From: CAYMJK01 sp043101635 | GTDB taxonomy: Bacteria; Planctomycetota; Phycisphaerae; Phycisphaerales; UBA1924 | Direction: 5' to 3' | Assembly: GCA_043101635.1 (NCBI GenBank) | Contig: JBICIE010000242.1 | Coordinates: 1 to 5,210, forward strand | Length of the DNA: 5,210 bases | Part shown: in pieces, positions 1 through 4,770 of the stretch | How the letters are laid out: every line of letters starts with the position of its first letter | Position numbering within the stretch: position 1 is the stretch's first letter | Notes under the pieces: generated by a model | Databases searched by the model: none | Seen by the model: the letters and a program-made list of their open reading frames with translations, nothing else | Told to the model about the DNA's origin: nothing | Translations under genes and position numbers: made by a program

Positions 1-23
1 CGATCTACCGCCTTCGCCCCGGC

Positions 24-50
24 GCCCGCGGGAGCGCGGCTTATTTGTTG
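24..50 (+). terminator. Possible intrinsic terminator of an upstream plus-strand gene
   Basis: A five-pair G/C stem (26-30 with 35-39) closes a four-base GGAG loop. It may gain one more pair, G24-C40, with C25 bulged. It is followed directly by TTATTTGTTG at 41-50, which is 7 T in 10 and the most T-rich stretch nearby. Read on the plus strand this is a normal Rho-independent terminator. No plus-strand stop codon lies in the first 50 bases in any frame, so the gene it would serve must end before the window begins. It would converge on the def-fmt operon. The stem is short, so this is a moderate call. Confidence 0.45.
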
Positions 51-97
51 CGGGGAGAACCGGGGGGGGGAGCACTGCCGGCAGCGCCCGTCTGGGG

Positions 98-125
98 CAC
101 GAAGAACCCGCCGCGGAGCGGCGGG
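98..125 (-). terminator. Possible terminator of the def-fmt-HExxH operon
   Basis: A perfect seven-pair G/C stem (107-113 with 119-125) encloses a five-base loop (114-118). On the minus strand the hairpin is followed by TTCTTCGT, a weak T-rich tail. It starts 22 bases past the stop of the last minus-strand gene, where an operon terminator is expected. The tail is poorer than in a textbook intrinsic terminator. The hairpin could instead protect the 3' end of the transcript or be chance in G/C-rich DNA. Confidence 0.45.
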
Positions 126-141
126 CCCACCCAGGAGGGCC

Positions 142-173
142 ATTCGCTCACTCGCTCATTCGCTCATTCGCTC
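142..173. repeat. 8-base tandem repeat, four units, across a stop codon
   Basis: Four head-to-tail copies of ATTCGCTC occupy 142-149, 150-157, 158-165 and 166-173. Only the second copy differs, by one base (ACTCGCTC). On the minus strand the unit reads GAGCGAAT. The array encodes the last residues of the HExxH protein and contains its TGA stop at 148-150. Every junction between units creates a TGA, at 148, 156 and 164. Because 8 is not a multiple of 3, these fall in three different frames. The repeat is plain in the sequence; any function is inference. Confidence 0.9.
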
Positions 174-720
174 TGCAGCCCCCCCACCGCTCCAGTTCCG
201 GCGGCAGGACCTTCAGGCCGCGGCGTCTCGCCTTGTCGACGGCGTAGCGCATCGACTCATCCATGCGCTTGCGCACGCCATCGGTGATCTTCACGCCGCG
301 CAGTTCCATCTGCTCCAGGGCGTAGCGCCAGGCGTGGTACTCCTCCAGGCAGCGCGGGCGGTAACGGCCGAAGCCGATGGCGTGGTGGCCGATCTCGTGC
401 AGGAAGATGGCGCAGCTCATCGGGCCTCTGGGGCGCGGCGCCTCGATCAGCCGGCTGACGCGGCCGGAGGCGTAGTGCACCTCCCAGGCGCAGCCGCTCA
501 TGCTCGTGCGCCACTTGCGCACGCGGATGTCGTAGGTCTTGAGCATCTCGCGGGTGAGGGCCTCGTAGCGCTGGGCCATGGTCGGCCGGGCGGAGGTGGA
601 GCGCGCGGTGCGCGCGTGCGCCTGCGGGCGCGCAGCAGGCTTCGGCGCCGCGGGCGCCGCCGGCGGCTCTGGCGCCGGCTGGCGCGGCTTGCGCTTGATG
701 AGGTCCCACAGCGTCTTCAC
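148..720 (-). CDS. Uncharacterised HExxH putative metallopeptidase, third gene of the def-fmt operon
   Basis: I do not recognise this 190-residue protein as a named family. It begins with a short basic segment, then a Pro/Ala-rich, probably disordered linker (about residues 11-47), then a compact domain. The domain carries HEIGHH at 108-113, the zinc-binding HExxH signature with H108, E109 and H112. EEYHAW follows at 126-131, where E126 or E127 could be the third zinc ligand, as in gluzincin and ImmA/IrrE-like peptidases. No signal peptide or membrane segment is visible, so it is probably cytoplasmic. I chose the GTG at 720 because it overlaps the fmt stop as GTGA and has GGAG eight bases upstream. 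An ATG further upstream, at 798, would put 26 residues inside fmt. The HAIGFGRYRPRCLEEYHAW context suggests a real domain family, but activity and substrate are unknown. The coupling suggests co-expression with the N-formylation genes. Confidence 0.8.
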   Translation of the reverse strand: MKTLWDLIKRKPRQPAPEPPAAPAAPKPAARPQAHARTARSTSARPTMAQRYEALTREMLKTYDIRVRKWRTSMSGCAWEVHYASGRVSRLIEAPRPRGPMSCAIFLHEIGHHAIGFGRYRPRCLEEYHAWRYALEQMELRGVKITDGVRKRMDESMRYAVDKARRRGLKVLPPELERWGGCRANERMSE

Positions 721-1685
721 GAAGTCGGCTCCGCGGGCGCATGCCCGATCAACTGCTCGCCCGCCTGCGGGCTCCTGCCGCGGGCGAACTCGCTCCACGC
801 CATCGGCTTGCCGCCCGCCGGCTGGACCTCCAGCAGGCGGATCGCGCCGGCGCCGCAGGCGATCGTCCCGAGGGCCGGATCCAGCAGCGCGCCCGGCGCC
901 AGCTTCTTCGGCGCCGGCGGCTCGATATTTGCGCGCAGCAGCTTCAGCGGCGCAGCGCGGAACTGGACCGTCACGCCGGGCCAGGGCGTCAGGCCGTGGA
1001 TCCGCCGGCGGACCGCGCTGGCCGGCTCGGCGAAGTCCACCCAGCCATCCGCCTTGCTGAGCTTGGGGGCGATCGTCACCTTCGACTCATCCTGCGTGCG
1101 CGGGGCAAGCCGCCCGGCGGCCCGCTCGGCCAGCACGCGCAGGACCAGGTCCGGCCCATCGGCCGCGAGCAGATCGTGCAGTTCGCCGGCGGTCTGCTGC
1201 GGGTCGATCGAGCGGCGCGACTGGCCCAGGATGAGGCCCCCGTCCATCCGGTCGGCGAGCGTGATGACCGAGTTGCCGGTCTCGATGTCGCCGGCCAGGA
1301 TGGCCGCGTTGATCGGCGCCGCCCCGCGCCAGCGCGGCAGCAGCGACGCGTGCAGGTTGATCGCGAAGCGGTCGGCCAGCAGCGCCTGCCCAAGCTTCTG
1401 GCCGAAGGCGATGATGACCCAGACATCGGCCGGCAGCTCGCGGATGCGATCGCACACGGCCGGCTTGTTGACCGACTCGGCCCGGAGCACGCGCTCGAGG
1501 TCCAGATGGGCATCGGCCCAGGCGCCGATGGGCGTCGGGGCCGGGGCGCGGCCGCGCCCGGCCCGGCGGTCGGGCTGGGTGACCACGGCGACCAGGTCGC
1601 AGGCCTCGGCGAGGGCCCCCAGCGTGGGCAGGCCGAAGGCGCCGGCGCCGAAGAACACCACCCGCTGGCGGGCCGCTTCGGTCAC
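717..1685 (-). CDS. fmt: Methionyl-tRNA formyltransferase
   Basis: This cytoplasmic enzyme transfers a formyl group from 10-formyl-tetrahydrofolate to Met-tRNAfMet, making the bacterial initiator tRNA. The product is 322 residues, close to the usual 310-320. The N-terminal formyltransferase fold begins with VVFFGAGAFGLP (residues 9-20). The family signature NLHASLLPRWRGAAPI lies at 110-125. The catalytic Asn-His-Asp set is visible as N110, H112 and D148 (in ADRMDGG). A short linker leads to the C-terminal tRNA-binding domain from about 207, with the typical TPWPGV at 233-238. The start is a GTG whose last two bases and the next A form the def stop (GTGA overlap). A GGAGG lies only two bases upstream, too close for a normal site, so translation probably depends on coupling to def. 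The 3' end overlaps the HExxH gene in the same way. Confidence 0.97.
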   Translation of the reverse strand: MTEAARQRVVFFGAGAFGLPTLGALAEACDLVAVVTQPDRRAGRGRAPAPTPIGAWADAHLDLERVLRAESVNKPAVCDRIRELPADVWVIIAFGQKLGQALLADRFAINLHASLLPRWRGAAPINAAILAGDIETGNSVITLADRMDGGLILGQSRRSIDPQQTAGELHDLLAADGPDLVLRVLAERAAGRLAPRTQDESKVTIAPKLSKADGWVDFAEPASAVRRRIHGLTPWPGVTVQFRAAPLKLLRANIEPPAPKKLAPGALLDPALGTIACGAGAIRLLEVQPAGGKPMAWSEFARGRSPQAGEQLIGHAPAEPTS

Positions 1686-2245
1686 AGCCTCCGGGGCCCT
1701 TCCCGCTCCAGGGAGCGGATGGCCGAGCGGTTCTTGAGGCGGCCCATCTGCGTCATGCGATCGAGGATCAGCACGCCCTCGAGGTGATCGAACTCGTGCA
1801 GCCAGCAGCGCCCGAGCAGCCCGCCGGCCCGGCGCGTGAACCGCTGGCCCTCGATGTCGGTTGCCGAGAGTGTGACGATGGGCGGGCGCAGGACATCGCC
1901 GCGGATGTCCGGCAGGCTCAGGCAGCCCTCTTCAAAGGGCTCGGGGGCGCCCTCGGTGGCCTCGATGACGGGATTGATGAAGACCTCGAGGCGGTCGTTG
2001 GCGGTGGGCGGATCCTCGCCGCAGCTGCGGTCCTCCGAGGGCGGGACATGGCAGACGAAGATGCGCCACGCCAGCCCGACCTGCGGCGCGGCCAGGCCGA
2101 TCCCCTCGGCGTCGTACATCAGTTCGGCCATCCGGGCGACAGCCTGGCGCACCTCGGGCGTGATCTGCTCGACCGGGGCGGCGACCTGGCGCAGGCAGGG
2201 GGCCGGGTAGAGCTCGATGCGCAGGTTCGCGGGATCCACAGGCAT
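1682..2245 (-). CDS. def: Peptide deformylase
   Basis: This metalloenzyme removes the N-formyl group from nascent proteins as they leave the ribosome, reversing the Fmt step. All three family motifs are present in the 187-residue product. Motif 1 is GIGLAAPQVG (48-57). Motif 2 is EGCLS (106-110), with metal ligand C108. Motif 3 is HEFDH (150-154), with ligands H150 and H154 and catalytic E151. A Cys- and acid-containing insert (about 66-86) separates motifs 1 and 2, longer than in the E. coli enzyme. I chose the ATG at 2245 because homology begins a few residues later (LRIELYPAPCLRQVAAPV). The open frame extends further upstream but is low-complexity and implausible. GGGA lies only about two bases from this ATG. 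A GTG at 2239 is an alternative start with better spacing. It is the first gene of the minus-strand operon. Confidence 0.97.
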   Translation of the reverse strand: MPVDPANLRIELYPAPCLRQVAAPVEQITPEVRQAVARMAELMYDAEGIGLAAPQVGLAWRIFVCHVPPSEDRSCGEDPPTANDRLEVFINPVIEATEGAPEPFEEGCLSLPDIRGDVLRPPIVTLSATDIEGQRFTRRAGGLLGRCWLHEFDHLEGVLILDRMTQMGRLKNRSAIRSLEREGPRRL

Positions 2246-2251
2246 ATCCCG

Positions 2252-2280
2252 ATCGTATGGCGGCCCGTCGCGGGTTCCGA
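2252..2280 (-). promoter_or_regulatory. Candidate def promoter, possibly giving a leaderless mRNA
   Basis: On the minus strand TACGAT (2257-2252) matches four of six bases of the -10 consensus and stands six bases before the def ATG. A weak -35-like TCGGAA (2280-2275, three of six) lies 17 bases further up. A start site seven bases past the -10 would fall on the A of the ATG, leaving no leader. The def ATG also lacks a well-spaced ribosome-binding site, which fits. The -35 match is poor and the call rests mainly on position. Confidence 0.25.
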
Positions 2281-2405
2281 CATCTGCCGGCCCCGGAGGC
2301 CGTACCATTGGGGCCCTGCGGCCGCCGGACTGGCCGCAAACGGACCCCTCCGCGGCGCGCCGGCGCCGGAGTCGGCGGGTCGGCGGGCGCCCGACAGGAC
2401 GATCT

Positions 2406-2412
2406 GGGAAGG
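2406..2412 (+). promoter_or_regulatory. Ribosome-binding site that fixes the TPR gene start
   Basis: GGGAAGG ends eight bases before the GTG at 2421, which is ideal spacing. The other candidates are worse: the GTG at 2412 overlaps this motif and the TTG at 2418 is only five bases away. The site therefore favours a protein that begins VALFGKKK, read as MALFGKKK. Confidence 0.6.
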
Positions 2413-2420
2413 TGGCGTTG

Positions 2421-3953
2421 GTGGCGTTATTCGGCAAGAAGAAGGACAAGGACGAGGCCGCACAGCCGGAGGCCGCCGCAGGCGCCGACAGCGGCGCACA
2501 GTCTGCCAACGGTTCGCCGGGTGACGGCTCGGCGTACAACCCGGAGAACGCGGCCAAGTTCTTCGCGCACGCCCGGTCGATGCACGAGACGACCAACTAC
2601 GAGTACGCGATGACGCTGTGGCTCAACGGGCTGCGGCAGGACCCGACGAGCATGGACGCGATGGAGTCGTTCTTCCGCTCGGCCCACGCGTTCCTGGCGT
2701 CCGGCAAGAAGCAGCCGTCGAAGGACTCGGTCAAGCAGTTCGCCGGCGCCAGGACCCCGCTGGAGCGCTTCCTGCTGGCGCTGCTGCAGTGGGGCGTGCG
2801 CCCGAGCGACGCCGTCAGCGCCGTGCGCGCGATGGAGGCGGCGGTCAAGCTCGATCTGCCCGAGCAGGCGTACTGGATCGGCGAGCGGGCCACGAACGTC
2901 GCGGCGAGCGACAAGAAGCCGAGCAAGAGCCTGCTGGTGAAGCTGGTGAACCTGTTCGCACAGATTCAGGCGTATGACAAGGCGGTGGAGATCGGCCAGG
3001 CCGCGGTGCGTCTGGACCCCTCCGATGGCAAGCTCGCCACCGAGATCCGCAACATGTCGGCCCAGGCGGCCCTCAGCCGGGGCGGGTATGACCAGACCGG
3101 CGAGTCCGGCGGCTTCCGGGCCAACATCCGCGACGCCGCCAGGCAGAAGGCGCTGGAGGCGCAGGACCGCATCGTCAAGACCGAGGAGACCATCGACGCC
3201 CTGCTGAAGGCGGCCCGGGAGGACTGGGAGTCGCGCCCGCAGGACCCGGCCGCGATCCGGATCTACGCCAAGCGCCTGCTGGAGCGGGGCACGCCCGAGG
3301 ATGAGAAGACGGCCTTCAACCTGCTGAAGAAGGCGTTCGAGGAGACGGGGCAGTTCCAGTTCCGCCAGCAGGCCGGCGAGATCGCGCTGCGCCACGCCCG
3401 GCGGAACCTGTCGCGCTACCGGCAGGAGGCGGAGGAGAAGCCCGGCGACGCCGAGGCCCAGTCCAAGTACCAGGCGGCGCTCAAGGACTTCCAGGAACTG
3501 GAACTGAAGGAATACCGGGCCCGGGTCGAGGCGTACCCGACCGACCTGGGGCTGAAGTACGAACTCGGCAAGCGCTACTTCAACATGGGCCAGCACGAGC
3601 AGGCCATCGCCATGCTGCAGGAGGCCCAGGGCGATCCGAAGCACCGGATCGCGTGCCTGAACATGCTGGCGCAGGCGTTCCTTGCGATCGACTGGATCGA
3701 CGAGTCGATCGGCACCTTCCGCGACGCCCTGACAGCCCACCGCGTGCCCGAGGATGATCTGGGGATGGAGCTTCGCTACGGGCTGCTGTGCGCCCTGGAG
3801 GCCAAGGGCGAGCAGGAGGACGACCTGGGCGCCGCCGAGGAGGCGTACAAGCTCGCCAGTTCGATCGCGATCCAGAACATCGCCTTCCGCGACATCCGGG
3901 CCCGGCGCGACTCGATCAAGCAGCTTCTGATGCGCCTGCGCAAGAGCGACTGA
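2421..3953 (+). CDS. Tetratricopeptide repeat (TPR) protein
   Basis: The 510-residue product is probably a cytoplasmic scaffold built of helical repeats; its partners are unknown. A basic start (LFGKKKDKD) leads into an Ala/Glu/Gly-rich linker to about residue 37. Repeat-like segments follow. The first is about 39-72 (FFAHARSMHETTNYEYAMTL). The second is about 169-202, with the typical AYDKAVEIGQAAVRLDP. The third and fourth are adjacent, about 375-408 and 409-442, with YFNMGQHEQAIAML and AFLAIDWIDESIGTF. Between about 230 and 370 the chain is highly charged and helical, rich in Glu, Lys, Arg and Gln, and may form a coiled coil. There is no signal peptide or membrane segment. An in-frame extension upstream to 2217 reads into low-complexity Arg/Gly/Pro sequence and is unlikely to be translated. 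The stop overlaps the kdsB start (TGATG), so the two are probably translated together. No specific role can be read from the sequence. Confidence 0.93.
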   Translation: MALFGKKKDKDEAAQPEAAAGADSGAQSANGSPGDGSAYNPENAAKFFAHARSMHETTNYEYAMTLWLNGLRQDPTSMDAMESFFRSAHAFLASGKKQPSKDSVKQFAGARTPLERFLLALLQWGVRPSDAVSAVRAMEAAVKLDLPEQAYWIGERATNVAASDKKPSKSLLVKLVNLFAQIQAYDKAVEIGQAAVRLDPSDGKLATEIRNMSAQAALSRGGYDQTGESGGFRANIRDAARQKALEAQDRIVKTEETIDALLKAAREDWESRPQDPAAIRIYAKRLLERGTPEDEKTAFNLLKKAFEETGQFQFRQQAGEIALRHARRNLSRYRQEAEEKPGDAEAQSKYQAALKDFQELELKEYRARVEAYPTDLGLKYELGKRYFNMGQHEQAIAMLQEAQGDPKHRIACLNMLAQAFLAIDWIDESIGTFRDALTAHRVPEDDLGMELRYGLLCALEAKGEQEDDLGAAEEAYKLASSIAIQNIAFRDIRARRDSIKQLLMRLRKSD

Positions 3954-4717
3954 TGGCGGCGAGCCAGCCGGCGCCGGTGACGGTCATCATCCCAGCGCGG
4001 ATGGGCTCGGAGCGGTTTCCCGGCAAGGTGCTCGCGAGCGAGACCGGCTGGCCGCTGATCCGCCACGTGTGGGAACAGGCCCGCAAATCGACCGCCGCCG
4101 GGCGGGTGGTCATCGCAACTGATGATGATCGCGTCCTTCAGGCCGCCGCCGGTTTCGGCGCCGAGTGCGTCCTGACCTCGGCCGAGCACGCCAACGGCAC
4201 GATGCGGATCGCCGAGGCCGCCGGCGCGCTGGGGCTGGACCCGCACGGAATCGTCGTCAACGTGCAGGGCGATGAGCCGGAGATCGAGCCGGAGCTGATC
4301 GACCTGGTCGCCGAGGCGGTTGCGCGCGGCGATGCGCCGATGGCGACGGTCGGCTCGCCGATGAGCGGCGCCGACGACCCGGCGGACCCCAATATCGTGA
4401 AGGTCGTGACGACTCTCAGCGCTGCTCCAGCGGCCCGGGCCCTGTATTTCTCGCGGGCGCGAATCCCGTATCCCCGCGCGGGCGGGGCGCCGGCGCTCAA
4501 GCACATCGGGCTGTACGCCTACCGGACGTCGTTCCTGCACCAGTACGTGGCGCTGGCGCCGACGCCCCTGGAGCAGGCCGAGAAGCTGGAACAACTGCGG
4601 GCGCTGGAACATGGCCAGCCCATCGCGGTCGTGATCAGGCGGGTGGAAACGACGGGAATCGACACGCCGGAGCAGTACCGGGCCTTCGTCGCCCGCTGGC
4701 GGGCTCGCGGCAACTGA
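3953..4717 (+). CDS. kdsB: 3-deoxy-manno-octulosonate cytidylyltransferase (CMP-Kdo synthetase)
   Basis: KdsB couples CTP to Kdo to give CMP-Kdo and pyrophosphate, the activated sugar used to build the inner core of lipopolysaccharide. The 254-residue product matches the family's usual 245-255. The nucleotide-binding signature IPARMGSERFPGKVL is at 13-27. ATDDDRV (55-61), VNVQGDEP (102-109, metal-binding D107), ALYFSRARIPY (163-173), HIGLYAYR (184-191), EQAEKLEQLRALE (207-219) and GIDTPEQ (235-241, second metal-site Asp D237) follow in the expected order. In the normally conserved GT(D/E)R motif the acidic residue is replaced by Met (M84 in NGTMR). The ATG at 3953 shares its A with the TPR stop, and no good ribosome-binding site precedes it, so it probably depends on translational coupling. 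The pyrG gene downstream supplies its CTP. KdsB implies an outer membrane with Kdo-containing LPS. Confidence 0.96.
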   Translation: MAASQPAPVTVIIPARMGSERFPGKVLASETGWPLIRHVWEQARKSTAAGRVVIATDDDRVLQAAAGFGAECVLTSAEHANGTMRIAEAAGALGLDPHGIVVNVQGDEPEIEPELIDLVAEAVARGDAPMATVGSPMSGADDPADPNIVKVVTTLSAAPAARALYFSRARIPYPRAGGAPALKHIGLYAYRTSFLHQYVALAPTPLEQAEKLEQLRALEHGQPIAVVIRRVETTGIDTPEQYRAFVARWRARGN

Positions 4718-4732
4718 CGGGTTGTCCAGTTG
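4711..4732 (+). other. Weak hairpin over the kdsB stop codon
   Basis: CAACTG (4711-4716) pairs with CAGTTG (4727-4732). Two further pairs form above a one-base bulge, around the loop GGGTT. The structure includes the kdsB TGA at 4715-4717. The sequence after it (GCGCTTGTGTCGG) is not T-rich, so it is unlikely to be a strong terminator. It might attenuate or mark the kdsB 3' end before pyrG. Confidence 0.25.
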
Positions 4733-4736
4733 GCGC

Positions 4737-4765
4737 TTGTGTCGGACCTTCGGCGTGATTAGGAT
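4737..4765 (+). promoter_or_regulatory. Candidate pyrG promoter or ribosome-binding region
   Basis: TTGTGT (4737-4742) and TAGGAT (4760-4765) form a weak -35/-10 pair with 17-base spacing, three and four of six consensus bases. Transcription would start at about the pyrG ATG, giving a leaderless mRNA. The same bases can be read another way: AGGA (4761-4764) is a ribosome-binding site six bases before the ATG. In that case pyrG would be read from the upstream transcript. The sequence alone cannot decide, and both may apply. Confidence 0.25.
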
Positions 4766-4770
4766 GGTGT

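Larger units (their letters stand above)
2246..2420. promoter_or_regulatory. Divergent intergenic region between def and the TPR gene
   Basis: This 175-base gap separates two divergent gene sets and so must carry, or closely flank, a promoter for each. No strong sigma-70 pair is visible on the plus strand. Structures that may matter are a GGCCCC/GGGGCC inverted repeat (2289-2294 and 2310-2315, 15-base loop), a direct repeat of GTCGGCGG (2371-2378 and 2379-2386), and a five-pair stem GTCGG/CCGAC (2379-2383 and 2391-2395) shortly before the TPR start. In DNA this rich in G and C, each could be chance. I see no tRNA, riboswitch or small ORF that I can support. Confidence 0.5.

Noticed and set aside
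142..173. The 8-base repeats as a CRISPR array or an attachment site
   Set aside because: The units are 8 bases and directly adjacent, with no spacers, no cas genes and no integrase nearby.
45..287. Small plus-strand open frame, 80 codons, near the left edge
   Set aside because: It crosses the hairpins and the 8-base repeat and runs antisense to the HExxH gene. The product is low-complexity Pro/Gly/Ser sequence with no ribosome-binding site.
334..1737. Long plus-strand open frame, 467 codons, opposite fmt
   Set aside because: It lies antisense to well-supported fmt and the HExxH gene, and its translation is low-complexity Arg/Ala/Ser/Gly sequence with no recognisable motif. Long shadow frames are expected in DNA this rich in G and C.
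741..1787. Second plus-strand open frame, 348 codons, opposite fmt
   Set aside because: It is antisense to fmt, rich in Arg, Gly, Asp and Gln, and has no domain.
2360..2369. Ten-base palindrome CCGGCGCCGG as a possible operator
   Set aside because: Such G/C palindromes are frequent by chance at this base composition, and nothing else supports a binding site.
2246..2596. N-terminal extension of Def by 117 residues from an upstream ATG
   Set aside because: It would run through the divergent promoter region and into the TPR gene on the other strand. Family homology begins just after the ATG at 2245.
2427..3740. Minus-strand open frame, 437 codons, opposite the TPR gene
   Set aside because: It has a Leu/Arg/Val-rich shadow composition and no motif, while the plus-strand frame has clear TPR repeats and a good ribosome-binding site.
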